NCBI GenBank assembly: GCA_003513555.1
Contig: DOPG01000006.1
Location: forward strand, 1-29,472
Length of the DNA stretch: 29,472 nucleotides
Direction: 5' to 3'
DNA from: Rhodopirellula sp.
GTDB lineage: Bacteria > Planctomycetota > Planctomycetia > Pirellulales > Pirellulaceae
Part shown: positions 17,394 through 24,564 of the stretch, one piece after another
Layout of the letters: each line of letters starts with the position of its first letter
Numbering within the stretch: the stretch's first letter is position 1
The notes under the pieces: generated by a model
Database searches by the model: none
Told to the model about the DNA's origin: nothing
What the model saw: the letters and a program-made list of their open reading frames with translations, nothing else
Made by a program: the position numbers and the translations under genes

Positions 17394-18740
17394 ATGAGCA
17401 AGGTGTTTGAAAATACTCCTGTTGATACAACCCTGATTCCTGTGCAACGTGCTTGCACTGGACCACAACGCGCTTGCACTGGACCACAACGTGCTTGCAC
17501 TGGACCACAACGTTCAGCACTGTACGCTGTGATCTTCGCACTCGCGGCTACTTTGGGTTGCGAAAGCAAGCCGACCACGAAACCTGCCCCCCCCCCTCCT
17601 CAAGTGTCCGTTGCTGAGGTTTCGCAAGCTACCGTGCCCATCATTTATCCGTTCAGCGGCACAGTTCAAGCGGTCAAATACATCGACATCATTCCTCGTG
17701 TCACCGGTTATATAACCGAGCGAAAATTCGTCGAGGGAAGCATTGTCAAGAAAGACCAATTGCTTTACGTGATTGACCCACGGCCATTCAAGGCTGCGTT
17801 GGACAGTGCTCAGGCCAACCTGACTCGCAGTGAGGCACAATTGACACTCTGGACCGGCGAAGTAAAAAGATACACCGATCTTGCCAAACAGGGTGCCGGC
17901 TCTGAGCAGCAGAAAGAAGAGGCTGTCGCGAAAGAGGCTGAAACCAAGGCCGATATTGAACAGGACAAAGCCAATCTTGAAACAGCAAAGCTGAACCTCG
18001 AATACACGAACCTGACTGCGCCATTTGAGGGACGAATTCAAAACACCAAAAGAAACATCGGCCAACTTGTAGACGCTGAATCGACAGTCCTGACTTCGCT
18101 CGTGCAGATCGATCCCATCTACGTCGAATTCAAAGTTACCCGCAATGAATTGTTCGAAATGCAGAATCTAACCAGTGGCGAACTCACCGGTAAGACGACA
18201 GACATTGCGAATATCAAGTTCAAGGTAACGCTGCCAAACGGAAAGGAATACGGCCACGAGGGAACCCTCGACTACATGAGTTCCGAGATCAATCCTGCGA
18301 CCGATACCTTGATGGTGCGGGGAATCATTGCGAACCCGGAAGATAAATCGAATTCAGAATCACTGATCTCAGGACAGTATGTGCCCGTCCAGGTCATTTT
18401 GGGCGAGACCCCCAACTCGCTTCTGGTACCGAAGGCAGCCTTGGTTGAATCACAACTTGGCCAGCAGATTTATGTTGTGAACAGTTCGAACGAGGTCGAA
18501 ATTCGCACCGTGACTGTTGGCACTCTGTATCAGGAACAATACGTCATCACTGCGGGCGTGAAACTTGGCGAAACGGTGATTGTCGAAGGGACTCAAAAAG
18601 TTCGTGCTGGCATGAAGGTGAACGTTGTGACTCCCAGCGCGGCGACGCCCGAACCTGCTAAACCTGCAAGCAAACCAGCTGAAACGCCCGCAGCGAATCC
18701 GCCCGAAGAACCTGCCACCGATGCAGAAGCAAAACGCTGA
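17394..18740 (+). CDS. RND efflux periplasmic adaptor lipoprotein (membrane fusion protein)
   Basis: 448-residue AcrA/MexA-type adaptor linking the upstream permease to an outer-membrane channel. Order of parts: an unusual N-terminus with three QRACTGP heptads (about 18-38); a hydrophobic signal SALYAVIFALAATLG ending at C56, a likely lipidation Cys although the -3 position (T) is atypical; a Pro-rich linker coded by a C10 run; the lipoyl/barrel-sandwich half-motif (SGTVQAVKYIDIIPRVTGYI, then EGSIVKKDQLLYVIDPRPF); an alpha-helical hairpin (about 132-207); APFEGRI, the second lipoyl half; beta-barrel and membrane-proximal domains; and a low-complexity Ala/Pro/Glu tail. Spacing of 10 bases to the permease shows co-transcription. 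The only in-frame ATG is at 17394; a GTG at 17442 is possible. About 40 residues before a signal helix is abnormal. Confidence 0.92.
   Translation: MSKVFENTPVDTTLIPVQRACTGPQRACTGPQRACTGPQRSALYAVIFALAATLGCESKPTTKPAPPPPQVSVAEVSQATVPIIYPFSGTVQAVKYIDIIPRVTGYITERKFVEGSIVKKDQLLYVIDPRPFKAALDSAQANLTRSEAQLTLWTGEVKRYTDLAKQGAGSEQQKEEAVAKEAETKADIEQDKANLETAKLNLEYTNLTAPFEGRIQNTKRNIGQLVDAESTVLTSLVQIDPIYVEFKVTRNELFEMQNLTSGELTGKTTDIANIKFKVTLPNGKEYGHEGTLDYMSSEINPATDTLMVRGIIANPEDKSNSESLISGQYVPVQVILGETPNSLLVPKAALVESQLGQQIYVVNSSNEVEIRTVTVGTLYQEQYVITAGVKLGETVIVEGTQKVRAGMKVNVVTPSAATPEPAKPASKPAETPAANPPEEPATDAEAKR
17445..17513 (+). repeat. 21-bp tandem repeat, three copies plus partial, inside the adaptor gene
   Basis: Unit of 21 bases beginning CAACGTGCTTGCACTGGACC, at 17445-17465, 17466-17486 and 17487-17507, then a partial CAACGT. 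Copy 2 differs only by a silent CGT to CGC change. It reads QRACTGP three times. Without three units the flanks would join as PVQR-SALY in frame, so the array behaves like a 63-base in-frame insertion or expansion. Confidence 0.95.
17587..17596 (+). repeat. C10 homopolymer in the adaptor coding sequence
   Basis: Ten consecutive C residues encode part of the PAPPPP linker about nine residues after the lipidation Cys. A change of one C would frameshift the adaptor right after its signal, so the tract could act as a contingency locus. Confidence 0.9.
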
Positions 18741-18843
18741 CCATTTAGCGACTCGGCCGCAATCCAAACAACGCCGCAACGCCAAGTGAATACGGCACAC
18801 GTTGGGAGTCAGAACGCAGCAGACGTGAATCTGACAGAAAAAA

Positions 18844-18916
18844 CAAGCGGTGGATTCAAGCGTCAGGCGGATACAGTAGAATACAGTAAGCGATCATTGT
18901 GACTTCCCACCGCTTG
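18844..18916. repeat. Wide 10-bp inverted repeat enclosing an 8-bp direct repeat
   Basis: CAAGCGGTGG (18844-18853) is exactly inverted as CCACCGCTTG (18907-18916). Between the arms ATACAGTA occurs twice with a 10-base period (18871-18878 and 18881-18888). The element lies in the 225-base gap between the RND adaptor and the sulfatase-DUF1080 gene, 50 bases before the latter. One helical turn between the direct repeats suits a dimeric or tandem DNA-binding site. Confidence 0.6.
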
Positions 18917-18965
18917 ATTGTGTTGACGCAACTGCAGAACAGCCCCACCCCCACCGCGAAATCCT

Positions 18966-21206
18966 ATGCATTCGAATCCTCGAATATCTCATTTGACACT
19001 TCTACTATTCAGCATACTCGTCATCAGGCCCCTGCTGCGTCCAACTGACACATGTGCCGAAGAAGCACAAACGACCAAGCCGCCGAACATTGTGTTTTTC
19101 TTTACGGATGACCAAACGACCAGCACGCTGGGATGCTATGGAAACCCTGTTGTTCAGACCCCAAACATCGATGCGTTGGCTCGGGAAGGCACGAGATTCG
19201 ATAACGCTTGTGTGAGTCACTCCATCTGCTGGGTCAGTCGCACCACCATCCTCAGCGGGCTGACCGGCCGCAGTTTTGGAACAGCTAGCAATCCTGACAC
19301 CGCGACTCCTGCAGCTGTCGAAACCTTGTACAGCGATTTGCTACGAGAGAAGGGTTATCGCACCGGCTATTTCGGAAAGTGGCACGCCAAAATGCCGCGC
19401 AAATTCAAACGCGAAGATCACTTCGATGAATTTGAGGCCATTGGACGCAATCCTTTCTACAAAAAGCAACCCGACGGTAGTCTTCGTCACGAGACAGAAG
19501 TGATCGTGGATCGCGGAATCAACTTCATTCAGTCTCAACCCAAAAACAAGCCATTTGCATTGAACATGTGGTTCAATGCTTGCCATGCAGAAGATAGTGA
19601 TCGCAGGCCAGGTATCGGGCATTTCCCATGGCCACGGGCTGTCGACGGAATGTACGACGATATTGTGATTGCTCCGCCAAGGTTGAATGCCCCGGGAATC
19701 TTTTATGCGCTCCCAGATTTCCTGAAGACCACGATCAATCGCGAACGTTTCTTCTGGCGTTGGAATACCGACGAAAAGTACCAGACCAATATTCGAGCCT
19801 ATTACCGCATGGTAAGCGGCATCGATGGTGCGATTGGCCGCTTCATGAAGGCCCTTGAAGCTGCCGGCTTGGCCGAGAATACAATCATCGTCTATTCCGC
19901 CGACAACGGTTACCACATGGGGAATCGAGGCTTGGCTGGAAAGTGGTCTCATTTTGAAGAAGCACTTCGCGTTCCCCTGATCATCCATGATCCGCGTGTG
20001 AAACCTGCCCAGCGTGGACAAGTGACCGAAGCTACGGCGCTGAATCTGGATTTACCGGCTACGTTTCTGGACTGGGCAGGTATTCAAATCCCTGACCGCT
20101 ATCAAGGCCAAAGTTTGCAGCCAATTGTGAACGGCAATCAACCTGATGGTTGGAGAAAAGAAACTTTTCATGAGCACTTTGCCGTCCGCAATCGCATCCC
20201 AGCCTTCGAAGGGCTACGGAATGAAAACTACAAGTACGTTCGCTACTTTGATCATGAAAACCACGAATTCCTTCACGACCTGAAGAATGATCCTGACGAA
20301 TTGACGAACCTGGCCAACGACCCTGATTACGCAGGGGTACTTGAGGCTATGCGACAACGCACGACTGAAAAAGTGAATGCATATGGTGGGCCGCTGGATC
20401 CCGTCGCAAACCTCAGTCAATCGACGGCCCCCATGCCAACGGCTTCGGCCAATAATGCGGGCCGCGTCAATGAGGAAGGCTTCATGAAAGTATTCGACGG
20501 TAAAACCCTGCGTCAATGGTCAGGTGACACCAGGTACTGGTCGGTCAAGGACGGGGCTATTACTGGAACCACCGATGGTTCATTGAAGATGAATCGCTTC
20601 TTGACTTGGAAGGGATCAACCATTCGCAACTTTGACCTGCGTGTCAAAGTGAAAGTCACAGCAGGGGGAAACAGTGGCATCCAATACCGTGGAACCTCTC
20701 GGCCTGACCTCGGGCTGGACGTCGTGACTGGTTATCAATGTGATGTTGTCGCAGACAACGTGCAGTACAACGGAATGCTCTACGAAGAAAAGGGACGACG
20801 CATTCTTGCTCGGACGGGCAAACAAGTAATCATCGACCCGCAAGGCAAAGGTTGGATTACCGACACGTGGGACGTCCCTGATGCCGCCCCCGATGAGTGG
20901 CACGATTACCGCGTTCTTGTTGAGGGCAATCATCACCGTCACTGGATCGATGGAACCAAAACAGTGGACGTCGTTGACCTGGATGAGGCCGGAAGAAAGC
21001 TAGAAGGCGTGCTGGCAGTTCAGGTGCACGTGGGTCCTGCAATGACGATTCAATATAAAGATTTCGAGATCAAGAACTTGCCCGATGAACTTCCGCTGCA
21101 AACCGCGGCAGACCACCCCATCCCGGACGATGCAATCGGGGTTCGCCCACAGGGCCGAGTGCCCAAGGGATGGGCTCCCCCGATTTATGGTCAACAAAAA
21201 AAGTAA
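18966..21206 (+). CDS. Sulfatase fused to a C-terminal DUF1080 (3-keto-disaccharide hydrolase) domain
   Basis: 746-residue exported two-domain protein. After a signal peptide (about 8-31), a type I sulfatase domain (about 39-470) has NIVFFFTDDQ with D48-D49, TPNIDALAREGTRFDNA, the active-site segment HSICWVSRTTILSGLTGR, GKWHAK, and SADNGYHMG (D313-N314). The formylglycine Cys is C88, but its motif is C-W-V-S-R, with Val at the position where CxPxR or CxAxR is usual. DUF1080 spans about 505-706: FMKVFDGKTLRQWSG, WSVKDGAITG, GGNSGIQYRGT, GYQCDVVAD, GMLYEEKGRR, DEWHDYRVLVEG, HVGPAMTIQYKDFEIKNL. DUF1080 proteins bind or cleave glycosides, so the fusion may desulfate and bind or cut the same glycan. 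The sulfatase half resembles iduronate-2-sulfatase-like enzymes. Confidence 0.9.
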   Translation: MHSNPRISHLTLLLFSILVIRPLLRPTDTCAEEAQTTKPPNIVFFFTDDQTTSTLGCYGNPVVQTPNIDALAREGTRFDNACVSHSICWVSRTTILSGLTGRSFGTASNPDTATPAAVETLYSDLLREKGYRTGYFGKWHAKMPRKFKREDHFDEFEAIGRNPFYKKQPDGSLRHETEVIVDRGINFIQSQPKNKPFALNMWFNACHAEDSDRRPGIGHFPWPRAVDGMYDDIVIAPPRLNAPGIFYALPDFLKTTINRERFFWRWNTDEKYQTNIRAYYRMVSGIDGAIGRFMKALEAAGLAENTIIVYSADNGYHMGNRGLAGKWSHFEEALRVPLIIHDPRVKPAQRGQVTEATALNLDLPATFLDWAGIQIPDRYQGQSLQPIVNGNQPDGWRKETFHEHFAVRNRIPAFEGLRNENYKYVRYFDHENHEFLHDLKNDPDELTNLANDPDYAGVLEAMRQRTTEKVNAYGGPLDPVANLSQSTAPMPTASANNAGRVNEEGFMKVFDGKTLRQWSGDTRYWSVKDGAITGTTDGSLKMNRFLTWKGSTIRNFDLRVKVKVTAGGNSGIQYRGTSRPDLGLDVVTGYQCDVVADNVQYNGMLYEEKGRRILARTGKQVIIDPQGKGWITDTWDVPDAAPDEWHDYRVLVEGNHHRHWIDGTKTVDVVDLDEAGRKLEGVLAVQVHVGPAMTIQYKDFEIKNLPDELPLQTAADHPIPDDAIGVRPQGRVPKGWAPPIYGQQKK

Positions 21207-21359
21207 TTGCTGTCATTTAGAATCTATCCAACGAAAATGATGCAGCTCTCAGCTAAAAAAGCTGCAGTAGCCGATCAATGACCGCTTGCTTTTGCAACGT
21301 AGTCAACTCGGTTTTCCTTTCAGAAACGTGCTCCCAAAAGACCTCGCAACTGGATCAAC

Positions 21360-21390
21360 GCAATGTTTTACGGGAATTCCCAAACATTGC
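21360..21390. promoter_or_regulatory. 31-bp nested dyad upstream of the FkbM gene
   Basis: Arms GCAATGTTT (21360-21368) and AAACATTGC (21382-21390) flank a perfect palindrome GGGAATTCCC (21372-21381), with only TAC breaking full symmetry. No T-tract follows, so it looks more like a repressor or activator site than a terminator. It lies about 40 bases before a consensus -35 box. Confidence 0.45.
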
Positions 21391-21428
21391 ATGAACGTCA
21401 GCCGGGCGGCAGTCAAGCGGTTTCGGAA

Positions 21429-21458
21429 TTGACAGTACAGACCTCGTTACGGTATTCC
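21429..21458 (+). promoter_or_regulatory. Candidate promoter of the FkbM methyltransferase gene
   Basis: TTGACA (21429-21434) is a perfect -35 box; 18 bases on, TATTCC (21453-21458) is a poor -10. Predicted start of transcription would be about 38 bases before the ATG at 21503. Only the -35 is convincing. Confidence 0.3.
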
Positions 21459-21502
21459 CGCACGTAAGGTTTTCCATAGGGACACGAGGTTCGGCAAGCA
21501 TC

Positions 21503-22399
21503 ATGACGGATCGAGACGAAGTCAAACGACGCTGGCTTCGGCAAGATGAACGACGACACATCCGCAACTTACCCCGTTGGGCCAAGGTTCGGATCGAAAA
21601 GAAAGCAGCGAAGTGGCTGGGCAAGGCATGCAAAGTTTCCGTGCCGCTATTTTGGGGGCAGGAGATGTCGGTCGTCTTTCCTGAGTTTGTGTCGGGGCGT
21701 CTGGGAAAGTTTGGTTACTTTGAGGACGATGTCACCTCAATGTTCATCGATTGTCTCGATCCCGGCATGACGTTTTATGATGTTGGTTCACATTATGGTT
21801 ATTTCAGTCTACTGGCTTCGTCTCTTGTAGGGCCCAAAGGTCAGGTGTTCGCATTTGAACCGACGGCAGCGAGTTACGAAGTTTTGACAGAAAATGCTGC
21901 GAGACGCGACAACATCACGTGTTGCAAAGTTGCGGCGTACCGCGAGACTGGCCCACTAGCCTTTATCGAACAACCCGTTGGCCGCAGCAGCCTTAACTTC
22001 GTGATTGGAGAGGGCTATGAGCCTGGTCCCGCCGATCACATGGCCCGCGAAACCACCGTTCCCGCAGTCAAGCTGGACGATTTTGCCTACCAACACGGTG
22101 AACCTGATTTCATAAAAATCGACACCGAAGGCGCTGAGATCCCAGTGCTCGAGGGCATGATCGACACCATCCATCGGTGTCATCCAACGATTGTTCTTGA
22201 GATGGGAGATCATGTCTGCTCTTCGACGGGCAATGGCCTGAGTCGGCGCAATGTAGATTTCCTGTTAGGCCATGGTTACGAAATCTTCGAATACCGCGAC
22301 CGTGATCGCCATCGGCATGTGCCACGTGACAGCTATTCCTATACCAACCTTCTGTTTCGGCATCCCACCCGAATGACACGTCCGCGAAGCTCGAAATAG
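21503..22399 (+). CDS. FkbM family methyltransferase
   Basis: 298-residue SAM-dependent O-methyltransferase of the FkbM family, which methylates hydroxyls on polyketides, sugars or surface glycans. There is no signal peptide, so it is cytoplasmic. Motif I is MTFYDVGSHYGYFSLLAS; the acidic ribose-binding strand is QVFAFEPTAASYEVLTEN; and the family hallmark FIKIDTEGAEIPVLEGM is present, followed by PTIVLEMGD. The N-terminal 60 residues are basic. The C-terminus ends in a Arg-rich tail (HPTRMTRPRSS). It stands alone on the plus strand, behind a dyad element and a candidate promoter. The acceptor substrate is unknown; isolated FkbM genes in such genomes often act in glycan decoration. Confidence 0.9.
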   Translation: MTDRDEVKRRWLRQDERRHIRNLPRWAKVRIEKKAAKWLGKACKVSVPLFWGQEMSVVFPEFVSGRLGKFGYFEDDVTSMFIDCLDPGMTFYDVGSHYGYFSLLASSLVGPKGQVFAFEPTAASYEVLTENAARRDNITCCKVAAYRETGPLAFIEQPVGRSSLNFVIGEGYEPGPADHMARETTVPAVKLDDFAYQHGEPDFIKIDTEGAEIPVLEGMIDTIHRCHPTIVLEMGDHVCSSTGNGLSRRNVDFLLGHGYEIFEYRDRDRHRHVPRDSYSYTNLLFRHPTRMTRPRSSK

Positions 22400-23144
22400 T
22401 AATCGCTCGGTGACTTGATTCACATTCACCGATGCGGGCTGCCTGCCATCACAACACGCTTCACTCTTTGAATAGCATCTCACCGTCCTTCAACGAACTC
22501 ATTCTCACCCAAAAGCTTCAGCATGGTTTCCGCGAATGCTTTCCCGACCAGGATAAAAAATCGTCAGACCAAACCACTGGTTGGTCGAATTCCAAAACAG
22601 TGGACGTCGTCCCCTTGGCTCCCAGACATGCAAGCACCAGGTTGGGGTCGGTCACAGGCTGGAAACATTCTTTTCCGTAAAGATCTCGCAGCATGATGAG
22701 GTCAGCGATGATGATACTGATTTTAAACAACTCAGGCCGAACAGGGCAGCATTCAAGCATTGGTAAATGCAGTGGATTTTCTGCCGAATACCTGCGCCTT
22801 TGCGAACTTATTCCCGCGTAGGTTGTTGAAGAGCCTAACAGGGCGAACGTTTTTGCAAGGATTTCCCTCGGTGAAACCTCATCACCTCTTGCGGGGGGCC
22901 TGACTTGGGGAGGACACCGAATCTCGTCTATGATCTTGTTTCGGTGCCACCCCACTCACGTCATCTTTTCCGTCAAAAATGAGTCATGGCACTGACTGCA
23001 AAGAGTGTGTGACCGGAAATCGAGAGAAAACCCACTGCAAAACGTCATTACAGCGGTGATCGTTTGACACAGAATGTTGCTAACCCTTCTGTGCAGTTGT
23101 AGCCGCAGCATCCAATCAACCTCTTTAGAAAAGGGTGAGAACCG
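22400..23144. other. 745-bp region without a convincing gene; possible relic on the minus strand
   Basis: Just after the FkbM stop, TCGGTGA (22407-22413) and TCACCGA (22426-22432) could form a hairpin, without a T-tract. The minus strand is open from 22955 to 22518 (145 codons). Its distal part, IADLIMLRDLYGK and GTTSTVLEFDQPVVWSDDF, reads like protein and faintly recalls the GTSNT...VPW segment of DUF1559 pseudopilin-like planctomycete proteins, but the N-terminal half does not. I regard it as a possible decayed gene fragment. GACCAA/TTGGTC (22567-22586) is a small inverted repeat. The last 200 bases should hold the promoter of the aminotransferase; none is obvious. Confidence 0.35.
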
Positions 23145-24458
23145 ATGAGCCATCAAAATGATTTTTCAGCTGAAATGACCTCCGCCATTTCATCGGTTTG
23201 GGGTCGCCTTGCAAAAACGCCAATCGTCCGTGGTGAGGGATCATGGGTATACGATATCGATGGTCGTTCCTACCTCGATTTCACAAGCGGGATTGGCGTC
23301 ACTGCTACGGGTCATTGCCATCCGTTGGTTGTGCAGGCTGTCCAAGAACAAGCCTCCAAACTTTTGTTTGGACAAATGAACTGCATGCTGCCAGAAAAGA
23401 CAATTGAGTACTCTCGCGCCATTCGTGAAGTCACTCCGAATTCCATCGACACCTTCTTCTTTTCCAACAGTGGTTCAGAGGCAGTCGAAGGAGCAATCAA
23501 ACTGGCAAAGGTTTCCACAGGCCGTCCTAATGTGATTGCATTTCAAGGCGGATTTCATGGCCGTACGGCCATGACAATGGCCTTGACCAGCAGCAAAGGA
23601 ATCTATCGCGAAGGATACCAGCCTTTACCATCAGGTGTGTTCTTTTCATCTTTCCCGAATGCATTTCGAGATCAGTGTGATCCCGACTTCGCAGTCAGAA
23701 CTGCGTTGGCAGACCTTGAGCGTCTGCTAAAAACACAAACGATGCCATCGGAAACAGCGGCCATGCTGATTGAGCCAGTGCTTGGTGAGGGTGGCTACCT
23801 ACCAACCCCCACAGCGTTTCTTCAGGGTTTGCGAGACGTCTGTGACCGCACGGGTATCCTGTTAATCGTGGATGAGATTCAATCTGGATTTGCTCGAAGT
23901 GGTCACATGTGGGCTCACGAATCGAGTGAAGTTCGCCCTGACATCCTTATCATGGCAAAGGGAATCGCTAGTGGTTTACCCATGTCAGCCATCGGCGCCT
24001 CAGGCGAACTGATGTCCAAGTGGCAACCTGGTTCGCATGGCGGCACCTATGGTGGTGGATCGCCTTTGGCAATGGCTGCGGGCCTAGCCACTTTGCAAGT
24101 GATCCGCGAAGAAGATTTAATCGAGAATGCGAGTCGTGAGGGAGAATACCTGTCGAATCGTCTTCGTGAGTGCCTATCCCGCTTACCACACCGCACGGAC
24201 GTCCGGGGACCGGGACTCATGATTGGTGTCGAACTGATCGGTGAGCATGGGCCTGACAAGGAATTCGTTACCAATTTGCAACATGAATGCCTCCACCGAG
24301 GATTGATGCTGCTGACCTGCGGCATCGGCGGAAACGTGATTCGATGGATTCCCCCCGTGAATGTGAGTCGCAATGAGATTGATGAAGCAATGGATATCTT
24401 TGATCAGAGCCTGAACTCCGTCATGGAAAAACGGAAAACCTTTGCACTGACATCATGA
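23145..24458 (+). CDS. Class III PLP-dependent aminotransferase (GABA/omega-amino acid type)
   Basis: 437-residue cytoplasmic enzyme of aminotransferase class III, fold type I. The PLP Lys is K272 (ILIMAKGIASGLPMSAIG) and the pyridine-nitrogen Asp is D243 (LLIVDEIQSGFARSG). Also visible are SGIGVTATGHCHP near the N-terminus, FFSNSGSEAVEGAIKLAK for the phosphate loop, FHGRT, and GTYGGGSPLAMAAGLATL. The sequence is closest in style to 4-aminobutyrate/omega-amino acid transaminases, giving a semialdehyde from a terminal amine with 2-oxoglutarate or pyruvate as acceptor. The start at 23145 is preceded by AAGGGTGAGA at good spacing. An amine/amino-acid permease follows, indicating uptake and catabolism of a shared substrate (GABA, beta-alanine or a diamine are candidates). 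The exact substrate is not fixed by sequence. Confidence 0.9.
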   Translation: MSHQNDFSAEMTSAISSVWGRLAKTPIVRGEGSWVYDIDGRSYLDFTSGIGVTATGHCHPLVVQAVQEQASKLLFGQMNCMLPEKTIEYSRAIREVTPNSIDTFFFSNSGSEAVEGAIKLAKVSTGRPNVIAFQGGFHGRTAMTMALTSSKGIYREGYQPLPSGVFFSSFPNAFRDQCDPDFAVRTALADLERLLKTQTMPSETAAMLIEPVLGEGGYLPTPTAFLQGLRDVCDRTGILLIVDEIQSGFARSGHMWAHESSEVRPDILIMAKGIASGLPMSAIGASGELMSKWQPGSHGGTYGGGSPLAMAAGLATLQVIREEDLIENASREGEYLSNRLRECLSRLPHRTDVRGPGLMIGVELIGEHGPDKEFVTNLQHECLHRGLMLLTCGIGGNVIRWIPPVNVSRNEIDEAMDIFDQSLNSVMEKRKTFALTS

Positions 24459-24516
24459 TCTCCAACCGTTGAATTGAGGTCGCCCCAGGGTTGACGTCAA
24501 TTTGTAATACCAACAG

Positions 24517-24562
24517 AGACACGCCTTGGCGATTGCATCGCCAAGATGTGTCTTTCTTTTTT
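24517..24562 (+). terminator. Strong intrinsic terminator ending at the permease start codon
   Basis: Inner stem CTTGGCGAT (24525-24533) pairs with ATCGCCAAG (24537-24545) around a TGC loop; an outer stem AGACAC (24517-24522) pairs with GTGTCT (24548-24553) across a two-base mismatch. TTTCTTTTTT follows directly. The T-tract stops two to three bases before the permease ATG at 24565, leaving no room for a separate ribosome site. Confidence 0.88.
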
Positions 24563-24564
24563 AA

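Noticed and set aside
17219..17578. Minus-strand open frame with a repeated ARCGPVQ heptad
   Set aside because: The repeats are just the 21-bp array of the adaptor gene read backwards; the flanks are the well-supported ends of the permease and adaptor genes.
19341..20021. 226-codon minus-strand open frame opposite the fused sulfatase
   Set aside because: The sense strand carries conserved sulfatase motifs throughout this interval; the antisense translation shows no family motif or plausible start.
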